Made by a program: the position numbers and the translations under genes. A DNA stretch of 64,000 bases from Eriocheir sinensis (Eukaryota > Arthropoda > Malacostraca > Decapoda > Varunidae): NCBI RefSeq assembly GCF_024679095.1, contig NC_066512.1, positions 13,446,536 through 13,510,535 of the forward strand, read 5' to 3'. Below the pieces are notes generated by a model. That model did not search any database, was not told where the DNA came from, and worked only from the letters and a program-made list of their open reading frames with translations. Of this stretch, positions 21,590-34,389 are shown one piece after another; position 1 is the first letter of the stretch; each line of letters begins with the position of its first letter.

Positions 21590-21644
<55 letters not shown>
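21483..21644. repeat. (GT)n-(GA)n compound microsatellite, two blocks
   Basis: GT at 21483-21519 passes directly into GA (to 21555). After a 30-bp spacer that repeats TCATGCTCTA...GAGTGGGAAAT, a second GA array runs 21590-21644. The spacer motif recurs after the second array, so the block was duplicated. Confidence 0.9.
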
Positions 21645-21646
<2 letters not shown>

Positions 21647-23343
21647 GTGTCATGCTCTATGAGTGGGAAATTAACCCCTCTAGCAGGCTCATCACGAGAT
21701 CCCACCTTAATCACAATATAATTTTATAAAGAATAGTAGTCTCCCCTGCTAAGATTGGTTTCCCCTCCCCTCTCTATATATCGCTATTTGAACCCGTTTG
21801 GTACGATATAGCAAATAAAAATCTGTGACGATGTTGTAACTGATTTATGTTCTACTCCCCCATGGTTACTTAGTCAACATAAAGAATTTTGGAAGGCAAT
21901 GAACAGTAACAGGAGATAAACGCTAGAACAAGTTTTGACTAAGGACTGTTGGACTAAGGAAAGTAAAGGTGTGCAGAGGTGCAGTAAAATAGTGTTATGT
22001 CACTCCTGCTGCAAGGTATGGGCCTCCGAAAACAGAAAAATAGCATAAACTAAAGTCGCTCACAGCCTTTGTATGTAGGCAGGATTTGAGATTGGTGCTG
22101 CATGTTTCAGTTTATACAGGGGTGGCAAGAGGTCTGGGTGTGACGGCTATGCCACACCGGACAGTACTTTGATTTGGTTTTCAATCAAGGTATTTATATT
22201 GAATTAACAAAAATAAAATTAAACAGATTATAATTGAATAGATTCAGCATATGAATGGCTTTAAACTCAGATTTAGTATAGACATCGACTAAAATTTGTT
22301 TACAAAAGTAGCAGGTAATTTACAGTAGAAAAGACAACTTACACATAGTGAGTGCAAATACTATGTACGCTTTCAAGATAGGTTAGAAAAAAATTTAGTT
22401 TTAGGAGGAAAACCAGATGATTTTACGTTTACAGACCTACACAGGCAGTTGGCCTGTGTAGGTCGACTGGGAAGAAACTTACGGTAGGTGTTTCAGGTTT
22501 CCCGGCCTGATCGTGACAAATGGCGGGTGGGAAGGAGTGACCAGGGTCTCTGGACCCTGGGAGTGACCACAGCTGGATGGAACTGGGTGGCACCGTACAA
22601 CGAGGCAGGCTTGTGTTCCCTGGCCGGGCCACTTGCTGTGGTCTGCTCGACCTACCACCACTGCACGCCTCCCGCCGTGGGAACATAATGCGTGACGAAA
22701 GTATGGCGATGTTCCGTGTTCCGTCGAGGCACACCGCAGCTTAGGTATCTAGTAGCGGCAGTGGCACCAATACATAATATTAAGTAGAGAGAAGGAATTG
22801 TCTGTGGGAGGTGGTTAGAGGAAGCAAAATAGCATAGAACGAGGATTAGGGAGGATTAGGAAGGGAATAGGAGGGGGAAGTAACACGGGATTTTAAAGGG
22901 GATACGTGTGGGATGTAGCTGAAATGGGGAAGAATGCATAAATTGCATGGAAGAAGGGACAGGAAGACATAGTAGTAAAGAAATGGGGAAAAGGGAACAA
23001 GGGAGGGAGACGTGGGAAATTAAATATATGGAATATGAAGTAAGGAAGCGAACACCGGAAGGTGGAATAGATACAGAAAAGACGGAACGGAGAACGAGAC
23101 GGGAGAGCAGTACCGTATTCTGATTCCACCTTTTTCTTTGGTGTTTGTGTTGAAGCTTTTATTAAGGTTATTGAAAGGGTCTTTGGTAGCAGCTGCGAGG
23201 CAGAGGCTGGTGCTGTGTGGGAGTGGACGGATGAGGCTTGGATACAGTGAGAGGAAGGAGAGTAGGGCGAGAATGAGAAAAATAATGTACTGTAACGGAA
23301 AATAAGTAACAATATATACTGTGAGGGAAGCTATCGTACCGTT

Positions 23344-23344
<1 letters not shown>

Positions 23345-23392
<48 letters not shown>

Positions 23393-23434
23393 ATGGGATT
23401 GTCATGTCCATATAATCTCTCTCTCTCTCTCTCT
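23345..23434. repeat. (GA)n and (CT)n arrays facing each other
   Basis: GA at 23345-23391 and CT at 23417-23434 separated by 25 bp; transcripts could fold into a hairpin. Confidence 0.9.
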
Positions 23435-24257
23435 CCACTCCACTCCGATACTTCTTCCTAACGGACGGCAGTGGGGGTAACTTGCCACTTCCACACACTA
23501 CTACAAGGTATCGTCCGGTGCCTCTCGTCTTCATGTGAATTACATGTTCGTTCTAAAAGTAACGTTCAAATTTCACACCATATCGTTAACTGAACTCATA
23601 ACTCACGTGACCGAGAAGAGCAAGTGACAAATTAATGAATTAATGGAGTAATAACGGTAGTAGTAACTTTATTTTATGATGATAAATTTTCATGGATATT
23701 TTCTTACAATTTCATACCTTACTACGAGTGGTCGGGAGAACATGCAATCGGCCACCCACCCTCCTTCCTTCCCCTCTCATCCTTCCCATCCTTCCCTTCA
23801 ACAACTCTGCTCCCTGTGGTGTGGGTAACTGTGGCTTTACCCTCTTCTCCCATCGTTCGTGCCAGATGAGGAAGGGACAGCTAGGTGGATGGGAGAAGGG
23901 GTCGTCGGGGGTTGCTAAGTACGTGACTAAGTAAGGGGTCGCTAAATATGTGACTTTTCATTGTTAATCCAGTTTTGCTTAAGTGAGAAAAAATCGTTGC
24001 CAGAAGGAATCATTATTAGGCTTAATCATACGTCCACTAGTTTACGTTATCATGTTACTTCTGCCAAAATACTGAAGAAAATCACCAGTTATTGTTGAGA
24101 AGAAGCCCTTTGTCTGGAAATTTTGGTGTAATCCTAGTCACTACTCCGCCTCTCCCCCGACCTACCGTCCCAATAACCCTGTGTAAAGTTACCGCTGCTC
24201 CTACCTGGTAACTTTGGATTCATGTTTACCGTAACTTGACCTCTCGCACGAAACTTA

Positions 24258-24258
24258 G

Positions 24259-24314
<56 letters not shown>

Positions 24315-24344
24315 CATCATCATCATCATCATCATCATTATCAT
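24258..24344. repeat. (AC)n-(ATC)n compound microsatellite
   Basis: AC array with one interruption to about 24313, then ATC trinucleotides to about 24344. Confidence 0.9.
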
Positions 24345-25482
24345 CATTATCAGGACGAAGGTCTTTCGGCTCTTTCCCAATGTTCTCCACCTATCTTAAG
24401 TTAGTATACGCCATCCTGCTCCGGCAAATGTTCTAATTTCATATTTTCACTTGGTTTTCTGCCTGACCTGACTTCTACAATTACTGAGTTGATATTGCTG
24501 CTTTGGTTATCCACCACTTATTGGTTGTATACATGATATGACCTTCTTAAACCCATTTCTTATCCATAGCCATCATAAAGAATCTTCAACCTTTGTCAGT
24601 TCCCTGATTCACGATGCTCGCTTCCTGACTTCATGTTATGTATAACATTTTCTTTTATCTCTATTCCCCTTTGAGCGCTTCTTATCTTTTTCACTAAATA
24701 TTTTGTGAGGCACCAAGTTTCTCAACAATACATTAGGAGGGACAAGGTGCAGTGACTGTACACCCAAGCAGTAACCATTCCGTAGGAAATGAGAAAAGTA
24801 CACCGAGTTGAAGCATAATGCCACAAGCACCGCTTCTTTGGTGGGTCCAAAAGCTATACATATAGAAAAGTGGTTACAGAACTGTAAACGGAGATAAGTT
24901 GTGATCGGAGGAGCCCAACAGAGGGTATAGTTTAACTTAAAGTTAGAGATTACGGAAAGTCTCTCGAGTCTAGACTTTAGTGATGGGCGTATCTCCAAGG
25001 CTGTCAAGGATGCGAAAAGTGTGCTGAGCCAGTAGGTACTCGAGATCATTAAGGAGAGCAAAGATGTAGGCATGTTCACCTGGTAGGTCAGTGAAGGAGG
25101 GTGTTATGTGCGTGTTCTTGTGTGTTTTCATTCCCGATCATTATTGATTGTTCTGGCAACTGATTATTGTTAAAATAAACTTTATCTTCAAATTCATTTT
25201 CAGACCTACTTTCAGACTCCGTGGACTTCCTTGACCATTCTTTACAAGTTTTCCGTGGAGTTAGTCGGTAAGATTAGGTAATCTAAGAAGCTAAGGCTGC
25301 TGAGGTATTCACCGTTCATCTTCATTCACCACCGCATAGAAATCTCTCTCTCTGAATTGTAAAATACTTCTAAGCAAGACGTGAATGATTTTAGAGATAT
25401 AATGTCACGTTACCTTTAAAAAAATTTTAGTCGAAATGTTCTCGCTTTTGTGATGGAGTTTAATGCTTCCTGGGTAACTACT

Positions 25483-25483
25483 T

Positions 25484-25519
<36 letters not shown>

Positions 25520-25546
25520 GCACACACACACACACACACACACACG
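25483..25546. repeat. (CT)n-(AC)n compound microsatellite
   Basis: CT to 25507 then AC with one G interruption to 25546. A GT array of 15 units lies near 25750-25779. Confidence 0.9.
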
Positions 25547-25746
25547 TGGTTATTGATATTTTGCATTCACCTCTGGAGCTGTTTTCATTACTGAGGGTGG
25601 CCATGTGAAATTACCATGTAATAGGTAACTGCCACTTTGAGAGGAAAAACATATCCTCCCTTAACCGCGCGGCGAAACCGCCCAGTGTGACACCGGCCTT
25701 ATAGTAATGCAAACAGCTTCAGAGGTTAATTCATGATATCAATATT

Positions 25747-25782
<36 letters not shown>

Positions 25783-25884
25783 AGTCACTTAGCATGCTTG
25801 AAAAGTTGAAATTTTATAAAATAATGACCAAGTCAAATGGTTACAGAACCACTCGCCAAAATAACACACTAGATATTGTTTTAG

Positions 25885-26185
25885 TAAAGGTGAGGGCGTA
25901 CGCTATAGCTGCACGTGGCCTCAGTGCTCATCTCCGTCATACTGACCTTCGAGTCTGTAGTGGGAAGAACCCATTACCCCGGGACACATGGCAGGTGTGA
26001 CATCCGGGTTACTACAGTTTACCTCAACCCGGTTTCCTGAGGTACCTATATATCGACCAGCCCGAAAGGGAGGATCAAGAGCTTGGTGAGCTGTGTTCCG
26101 ACACCCCAGGGAGAGATTCGAGCTTGGGCCCGCGGATTCGTAGCTAGGCAAGCTAAGTACTGCACCACGAATGCGTAGTGGCCCA
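25885..26185 (-). mobile_element. tRNA-derived SINE, full length
   Basis: On the minus strand the head reads GTGGTGCAGTACTTAGC (box A region, about 26165) and AGCTCGAATCTCTCC (box B region, about 26110), followed by a body with CAGGAAACCGGGTTGAGGTA and an end with TATAGCGTACGCCCTCACC. It is the same family as 14941-15142/20378-20465 and the fragment at 52320-52520. The internal boxes would be the RNA polymerase III promoter. Confidence 0.75.
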
Positions 26186-26479
26186 GGCAGTACTGTTAAA
26201 GTAGAAGTGCAAATTTCGTAGAAATCTTACAAAAAAAAAAATTATGAAAATGCAATTATCAGGTTATTCCAACACAGAGGATGCGTGGCTAAACGTTAAA
26301 AATCAATTACTTACTCAGCAGAGTACATTTTGTTCACTTTTGCTTGAAGCGACATAACACTATGTAAGGTCTACCGTGGTTTAACAGCGAAATCTAACAT
26401 TCTGTTAAGGAAAGCGCAAACTCGCCCGAAAACAAATAAACAAACGAAAATAATCATGAAACTAGGTGAGGAGAGAGAA

Positions 26480-28190
26480 AAAAAACTATATAAGGCAAAG
26501 CATAGGTATGTAGAAAGTATTGCCTCTCATTGTAAAACTAATCCGAAGTCTTTCTTCAATCACTAGTGTGAGGAGATCAGAATTGGGATTAAATGCCTAA
26601 CTGACAGCACAGGTAACTTTTAGTAAGTGAAAACCAATACATTGCGAATATGTTGAATAATTATCTTTCAGTATTCAATACCAATTTAACCACCGCTACC
26701 ACCTTCACGATGACAACTGTAGTCTACCTATGTAGATCCACTTTATATCCTGCTCTTTAAAAAAAAGCTATCGATGATGTCATTTATGCATTCCAATCCC
26801 TTAAAACTTCTTAAAGTCTATGGTCAGATATTATATATCCTAAAATACTTAAAGAAACAGAAAGCAAAATGCGCATTCATCTCACATCCTTATTTATTAT
26901 GTTCTCTCAAAAACGCATTGTCCCATCTTACTGGAAGATGGCTAACATTACATCAATTTTTAAGAGAGGAAACAAAAAACATACCGGCTAATTCCAGCCC
27001 ATTAGTCTAACCTGAGTAGTAGGCAATTAAGGCAAGTTACTTGAGAGCATAATTGGAGACAAAATAGTGAGCTACTTTGAAAGTCAGTCATTATAATCAA
27101 GGATTCACAACCCACCTTCCGAAACAGGAGATTCTGTTTGTCTAACCTAGTAACCTTTTATACGTCTCAGTTCATGACGTAACCAAATCACTGGACCTAA
27201 TTTATATGAATTTTCAAAAGGCGTTTGATAAAGTTCCGTATTCTTAATTACTTCATAAAATCAAGCAACTAGGTATTAAAAATAAAGTACACCAGTGGAT
27301 CGCTAATTGGTTAAGCAACAGACAACAAAGGGTATTAATTAATGTAACTTACCTTTGAGTAGGTACCAGGACTCGATTCTTGGCTCAGTGCTGTTTAAAA
27401 TTTATATCAGTGCCGATAGACTCACTGATTTTATGACTAACTTTGCTGACGACACGAAGATTGGAAGCTCGGTCTTCTCATGCCAAGATAGGGAAAGCCT
27501 CCAAGAAGATTTGTATAAAATTTCAGCTAGGTCTTATAGATGGGGGATGCCCTTTAATTTAGATAAGTGCAAGGTTCTTCAAGTTGGAAAAAAATATGAG
27601 GTTCGGTAATGATATTTATCGTGTGAAACTCGAATGCGTACAGTGTGTTAAGGACCTGTATGTCAAAATTGCGTCAGATCTAATTTTTCCCTGCAATGCA
27701 TTGATGCAGCGATTAAGCGAATAGAATGTTGGGTTTCATTAAAACAACCTTCTCATTCAAGAATTAAGATGTAATACTACCTACCAATGTACATTAGTTT
27801 AGCCAAATCCACTTTGAATATTCGGTGCGGTTCTCGTCTCCCCACCACGGAAAGGACATCGGTAAATTTGGTGTTCCACGTAGAGCAACGAAGATGATCT
27901 CTTCCTTGCGCAACAAACCATACGATGGAAGGCTCTGATCTTTAGAATTTTTCTCTTTGTGAGGAGGATTGATCGAATGTTTCATAATACATAATAGCTT
28001 CAGAGATGTGGACAAATCCAAATTGCTCATGATCGATAACACCTCTCGAACAAAAAAATAACGGCATAAAACTGGCGCATACAAATATATTCAACCTGCA
28101 CTGAGTTTTTCTTCAACAATGTTGTAGCACGAGAATGGCATAAACTCCCATCTTCAGTGGTTCAGTACACCACTTGGCTTAAGGATAGAC
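26480..28190 (+). pseudogene. CR1-like LINE, old and heavily mutated
   Basis: Pieces in three frames: LYKAKHRYVESIA and NPKSFF (about 26490-26560), SLMVRYYI-type RT start, RNRRFCLSNLVTFY (about 27120), FADDTKIGSSVFSCQDRESL (27440s, both catalytic Asp present), WGMPFNLDKCKVLQVGKK, and a degenerate end EWHKLPSSVV (about 28135). Many stops and shifts. It is another subfamily of the CR1 group than the copy at 15.9-18.2 kb. No 3' tail repeat could be placed. Confidence 0.75.
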
Positions 28191-28231
28191 CGCCTAATCT
28201 GGACCATAGGGGCTGTGTGGTATTAATTTAA

Positions 28232-28233
<2 letters not shown>

Positions 28234-28309
<76 letters not shown>
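28234..28309. repeat. (TC)n array forming the polypyrimidine tract of a splice acceptor
   Basis: About 38 TC units, 50 bp upstream of the acceptor CTCTCTTTTCAG (AG at 28361-28362) that precedes the first coding exon found of the coiled-coil gene. The intervening stretch is also pyrimidine-rich. Confidence 0.8.
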
Positions 28310-28311
<2 letters not shown>

Positions 28312-28364
28312 GGAATCTGGCAGCCTCACTTACTGTACTCTGCCTCTCTTCTCTCTTTTCAGTA

Positions 28365-30265
28365 ATGTCGATTAACGAAGACACGATCTCTGCCAACCTC
28401 TCGGACAACGACTCCCCCCACACGACCATGAACCCCCCAACGTCCGACGACCGTGCGCAGGGACGTGCCACCGAAAAAACGACGACCCCAACGACCACGC
28501 CGAGGCAAGGGATGGAGCAGCAGCCGGAGACGCAGGCAGGACAACCCCATAAAGGGATTCCCCTGTTGTCGAGGTTGCCTAAGCTTAAGCGCGAAAAGTC
28601 CTACTCGGAGACACTCGAGAGAAAGAAAAAGAAGGTCAAGTTCTCCACAAGTGACGCGGGCGATGACGTCATTGTCGACATGCGCGTGTTTGACCCCCAC
28701 GTGGTCCCTATTCATCCCGCAGAAGGCGGCGACGAGGGCCTGGAAGACCGCGCTATCCATTCACCTTTCAAGAAGCTTCTTAGAAAGAGATCCAAGAAGA
28801 GGAAGTCGACAATTGAAACCCAAACGGAATATGGCGTTGAGACCGCATGGAGAGAAAAAGGCAATGGTGACTCGAAGGTGAGGAAGAATGGCGATCTTGG
28901 AGAAGGCTCGGCGTGTGCCGGTGAGGGCGCCCACACTGAGCAGACCCTCCCTCCGCGCCCCACTGAGAGCGGCGCCCCCGGAGGTGAGACAGGGAGGGGT
29001 ACCCAGGAACATGCACCCAGCGGCCGCCCCTCCACCGCCGAAGCACCCGAGCATTGCCTTGCCAAATCCTCAACCGAGTTCACGAGTCTGACATGTCCCG
29101 AACCTGGCGAGGAAAAGAATGTCAGCTGTGATGTCACGGCGTCCGCAGTGCCATACCTTGCAGTGAATGAAGGATGTGAGAGTGTGTCTGCGTTTAGTAC
29201 GTGTGAGGAGTGTGTGTGTGCCCATGAGAGGTGCCCCAACCCACCAGTACCTGATGAGAGTTGTGAACACGGCAACAAGAGGCTCCTACGCGATGGTCAA
29301 GCCCCGCTACCTCCGTGCCAGTCAGCAGAAGGTAGTGTGAGGTCCGGTAGTGACGCCCCTGGTGAATGCCGCCCCACGCCGGGGACTCAGGAGTTCAGCG
29401 TCAGTAGCGAAGCTGACTCTTCGCCACAGCAAGATGGAACTTTGCCCGATGGCACTGAAGATTTACCAGGAACGCCTGAAACCCAAGAACCAAGTGCCAG
29501 CCCCTCCCAGGTGACCGTCAAGCGCGAGGGTACCTTCACCCTGGACGGTCCTCCTCCAGCCAAAATCACGAAGTCTGCCGACGACGCTACCGGCGAAGAT
29601 GCCACGCCAGCCGGAGGTCAAATCGTAGAGCCCCTGCAGTTCTTTATTCCTCTAGTCACTTCTGAGCCTAACTCAGATAATGTTAACTCAGGAAAACCCA
29701 TAAAGAAGAATTCCCCTTCACGTGTAACTAAAACCAAAGAAAACAGAGCTACGAAAGCCCTAGAAACAAAAAGTAACGTAAAGCCCCAGGAGCAACCTTC
29801 CGCCGCAACAGCACTGAAAAGCAATGCAAGACGAACCTTGGCGAATGTTTGGAAGAACACCGTCAAGCCTCAAGAGACCCATAGTAAATCGTCGAAGCCC
29901 ACGCCGAAGCCTGCCCCCAAAACACCACCTACAGGCGAGGCTTCGGCTAAAAGGCTGCAAGATAACAAAACAACGAGTAGCAGCTTGCTGAGAAAGCAAG
30001 AGACAACCAGACCGCTGGTGTCGAAGGAGAAGCAGGCGAGCTCGACGTCAATCGAAGAGTCGCGCGCGCCCCAGCGACTCAGTAGAAGCCCCACAAAGAA
30101 GCCACCCCGACAGGATTCCCTCAGAAAGTCGGGAGAGAAAGGTTCGGTGTGGGCCGCCGTTTCTCTGCCCTCTTTCAGGAGAGACGGGACCTTTACCAAG
30201 AAGTATGACTCGGAGAGGGACAGACTGCAGGCGGAATGTATCAAACTCGGCGTCGAAAAGGACAG
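28365..30265 (+). CDS. Coiled-coil protein, first coding exon (JAKMIP-like gene, tentative)
   Basis: An open frame of 633 codons starts with an ATG only two bases after an acceptor AG (28361-28362), so a 5' UTR exon probably lies upstream. It ends at the donor CAG|GTAAGTG. The protein is mostly disordered: Ser/Thr/Pro/Glu-rich, with basic patches at residues 85-93 (ERKKKKVKF) and 132-148 (HSPFKKLLRKRSKKRKS) that could be nuclear signals or membrane/microtubule contacts, and a Cys cluster at residues 271-300. From about 612 (KKYDSERDRLQAECIKLGVE) a coiled coil begins and continues in the next exons. Codon use is balanced and the exon is GC-richer than its flanks. I do not recognise the N-terminal part. 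An upstream in-frame coding exon cannot be excluded. Confidence 0.8.
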
Positions 30266-30919
30266 GTAAGTGAACAATCTAAGTTTTAGTGACTTCTCGA
30301 GACTTCGCTTCATTCTCTTTTGATCCTCGAGACTGTCTCCTAACAGGGTATGCTATTGGTTAATTTGATAAGGCCAGTCCTTTCTTTCCATATCATCTAG
30401 AACATGTTTGGCAATGCTCATTCCGCGAAAAATGTCTACACCTTTGAGTGTTTATAGAGAGTTGCTTGCATTGGTGGCTAATCTATCCAGTTGATCGAAT
30501 AAGTGGAACAGAAAAATTTTCTTTTATCTTGTAATAGTAAGGCAGCATGATCTTTCCTTTCAACATCCATCACTCGTAACGACTTCGATTTTTTCTTCTA
30601 ATTGCTAAGATACCTGATTTGTCTCTGGACACTCGACAGCGTTTGAAAGTAAGGTTACTGTAACTAATTCAAGTTACGTTAGATTTTTATATTGATTACA
30701 ACAGAACAGAGTCTCAGACACGCCAGTTCTCGTCGACAGACCTGTCTGTCGGCATCCTTTTCATGGGCCGTCACCCGCAAAGGCCCATGGTGCCTCCGCG
30801 GAGGGACAAAATCTTTAAACGACAATAACAACAAACAAACAAAAAACAAAACAAAAAAAAAGTCGTGTACACTACGCTACTGCTTAGTTTTTAACGCCTT
30901 CTTTTTCTTGATAAATCAG
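30266..30919 (+). other. Intron between exons 1 and 2 of the coiled-coil gene
   Basis: Donor GTAAGT at 30266, acceptor AATCAG at 30914-30919. AT-rich, with an A-rich/T-rich stretch at about 30830-30910 before the acceptor. Nothing else recognised. Confidence 0.8.
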
Positions 30920-31072
30920 ACTTCAGAGCGAACTGAACGAGGCCCGCACGCGGTTGGAGGAGGAGGTGGTGGCTAGGAAGGCTCTCAGACGCACCCACGA
31001 ACTCAACCTACGCCAGCTGAGGGAGGCAGAGCTGAGGAGGACGGAAGGGCTGCTCGCCGACATGAAGAACAG
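30920..31072 (+). CDS. Coiled-coil gene, exon 2 (JAKMIP-like segment)
   Basis: An exon of 153 nt between AATCAG|A and AACAG|GTGAGG. It enters and leaves in the same codon phase (AG|A), so it could be skipped without a shift. It encodes LQSELNEARTRLEEEVV, LRRTHELNLRQLREAE, LLADMKN. The string ...LRQLREAE..(R)...LLADMKNRLEDEK, read across into exon 3, closely follows the JAKMIP pattern LRQVREHE...LLTELKTKLHEEK. In vertebrates JAKMIPs bind Jak kinases and microtubules; whether that holds here is inference. Confidence 0.8.
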
Positions 31073-31137
31073 GTGAGGGCAGAAGAGGGAGAAAGAAATG
31101 AAAAGTAGACCTAGGAGGAGGGAAGAGAATGGATGAT

Positions 31138-31146
31138 GATAATAAA

Positions 31147-31204
<58 letters not shown>

Positions 31205-31265
31205 TTGATAATAATAATTGTAATAACTACTACTACTACTAATGATGATAATGATGATAATGATA

Positions 31266-31320
<55 letters not shown>

Positions 31321-31324
31321 AGTA

Positions 31325-31373
<49 letters not shown>

Positions 31374-31387
31374 TTAATAACTGTAAC

Positions 31388-31443
<56 letters not shown>

Positions 31444-31500
31444 TTAATAATTGTAACAATACTAATACTAATAATTATAATAATAATAATGGAAATATAG
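31138..31500. repeat. (AAT)n trinucleotide array
   Basis: About 360 bp of AAT units with interruptions; the block TAATGATTAATAA...TGTAACAAT occurs twice (about 31367 and 31438), showing internal duplication. Confidence 0.9.
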
Positions 31501-32012
31501 TAATAATAATAATATTGATCTTGATGATAACACTTAAATAGTAATAACAATGATAGGAAATAACAACGGTAAAAAAATCATAATGATAAATCACTCAATA
31601 TAAGATTTAGGAGCGTTATAAAAGGATATCAATGCCCTACCACGTGCACGTAGCCCCTCAGTGTATACCGCCCTTGGAGGAAGAGTACAAGGAGAGGGCA
31701 TGACGTCACAGAAGTGAAGCCTTGGCTTTGCTCCGCCCCATCCCTCAATTCCACCGTTCTCACACATTCCCGGTCCCGGTTCCGATCGTCCCCGATGACT
31801 CCCGATAAGCCGGTCGCCGGTCGACCGGCTGTAAAGCCCCTATTATAAGATCGGGGATTGTCGGCGGCAGACCGCCGGTCTACCGCCGGTCGACCCTGAG
31901 GACCGTAGACACAGCCGACCACCGCCGGTCAACTTACATTGCCCGGCTGGCCGGACGCGCGACACCCACACACCTCAACATTTTGCCTTTATGCCGGCAT
32001 GCTCTGCCCAAA

Positions 32013-32623
<611 letters not shown>

Positions 32624-32999
32624 ACTTTGGCTCTGCCTTTGGTTGCGCCCACAGAGGCGGGGATGGCAGCATAACGTCTCATCGGTAAGACAAAATGATA
32701 TTTGTGGTGAAACATAATATAGGAGGCGAGAAAACTGAGCTTGAAAAAAAGCAACACAAAAGAATGCGAATGATTCCTTGGTGGAAATTTCAAGGAAGTC
32801 TTCTGTAATTCATCTCCCATGGCTTTTACACACAAACAGATCACATTATTAGAATGTAGAGGTCTTTGGGTACTATCAGAAGTACAATGAACACAGTTAT
32901 TTTGCAAAACATGTAAAATAAAAGTGTAAACCTGGGCAAGTTACCGTGTCGAGTCAACCCACGGGCACTCATTAGCCTGACAACGTTAATTATCATTCG

Positions 33000-33336
33000 T
33001 TCATTCTTATTCTTTCATTCTCATTCACTCTCATTCTTATTCTCTAATTCTCATTACCTATCTCTCATTCTCATTCTCTTTCTCGTTTCTCATTCTAATT
33101 CTTTCTCATTCTCATTCTCATTACCTCTCTCATTATAATCATTCCCCTCCTTTTCAATCACTCGATTCTCATTCTCTCATTCTCATTCTCCTTTTCTCTC
33201 ATTCTTTCTCATTCTTATTCCCTCTCTCATTCTCATTCTCACTCATTCTCTCATTCTCATTCTCCCTCATTCTTATTCTCACATTCTCATTCGATCTCTC
33301 ATTCTCAGTCTTATTATCATTATCATTCTCCCTCAT

Positions 33337-33382
<46 letters not shown>
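33000..33382. repeat. TCATTC/TCTCAT-type minisatellite grading into (TC)n
   Basis: Imperfect repeats of ATTCTC and CATTCTCATT from about 33000, then pure TC at about 33343-33382, immediately before the dispersed-repeat copy. Confidence 0.85.
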
Positions 33383-33385
<3 letters not shown>

Positions 33386-33387
<2 letters not shown>

Positions 33388-34118
33388 GGAGTTATCTTCT
33401 ATTATTTATTCCACTTTGTAAGTTTTTTTTTTTTCATCTCTGGTGATCAAGCCATCCCCACCACTTCACAACCATTTCTCTCCCTAAAAATATGTAACCA
33501 ACCCCTCTCAGTAATTGGTCCGTGACCTGTATGTTGCATTTTCTCCATTTACTGTTTAATATACCTCTAACAATGACATGCATGATTGACGGTTGGTTGA
33601 CGTCGAGTCAAATATAGACTATTATTTGCGTATCGAAGTTTTTCTCATTCCTGCCCCAATACTTCCTTCTGTTTTCTCATAGCGAGTTTTGATCACATCT
33701 GAGACGCTCTACATAGAACGCTGTACATCCTTCTACATTAAAAGTAAGGCCATGATCAATGTATAATGAATATTATACAGAGGAAGTGTGAGGGATCAAG
33801 GCGGGTGTGGAACATCTTTTCTCAGCTTCTACGGAATAAAGATAAGGAAATGCTGGTGTTTCTTCAATGAAAACCTGTACATACATCCTTAGTGCATATA
33901 CTGCAGCAGTTGAATAACTAAAAACATGATATGTGGAAGAAATAAGGCAGACAAGTTTATTTACTCCGACGATCTGGGAGCGAGAAAGCCAAGGTGTGAG
34001 TGGAATTGCTGGCTCAAGGCCACCGGCTAAGCTCCGCTCACCCCTACACCCCATGGTTCACCTCACAGTGAAGAGCGGCCCGCCGAGGACCACTCCATGT
34101 ATTATTCCTCCAAGATAC
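33386..34118 (+). repeat. Dispersed repeat copy 2, uninterrupted
   Basis: The same element as 5569-5942 plus 6622-7004, without the SINE pair: it reads through the site as AAGGCCATGATCAATG. It is preceded by a TC array in both places. About 730 bp; class unknown. Confidence 0.8.
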
Positions 34119-34389
34119 CGCCAGCCATAAACTATTGTCACCCACACCACCACCGGCTTGATCGCGACCCAAATGAGGGTCGGGAGTGTTTCTGAGGGTC
34201 GCCGTAATTTTATCAAACTATAACGGCCGATTTTTTTTTATCACACTTACGTCAAATATAGATATTTCAGTGACGTAGTTGAATTACTTAGTAGGACAGC
34301 ATGAAGATTCTCCTAAACACATACTACCTAAAGTAACGTTGTAATAAAGCACCCATACACATACGTACATACGGCACGTCATACGAGTA

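Larger units (their letters stand above)
20466..25884. other. Non-coding stretch rich in simple repeats
   Basis: No exon, transposon protein or RNA gene was recognised. The stretch holds TA, GT/GA, AC/ATC and CT/AC arrays (listed separately) and two small hairpins: TTATGACTAG/CTAGTCATAA at 20924-20948 and GACCTACACAGGC/GCCTGTGTAGGTC at 22434-22464. A Harbinger-like terminus (GTGTGACACCGGCCTT) lies at about 25684-25699 without a visible partner. Confidence 0.5.

Noticed and set aside
22429..22734. 101-codon minus-strand frame
   Set aside because: No motif, no splice context, and the hairpin at 22434-22464 suggests repeat DNA.
30923..31459. Open frames of Ile, Asn or Tyr runs
   Set aside because: Translations of the AAT array; one overlaps exon 2 of the coiled-coil gene on the wrong strand.
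33000..33340. CTCATT-rich block as a telomeric or centromeric satellite
   Set aside because: Units are irregular and the block is only about 340 bp, grading into a TC array; an ordinary degenerate minisatellite.
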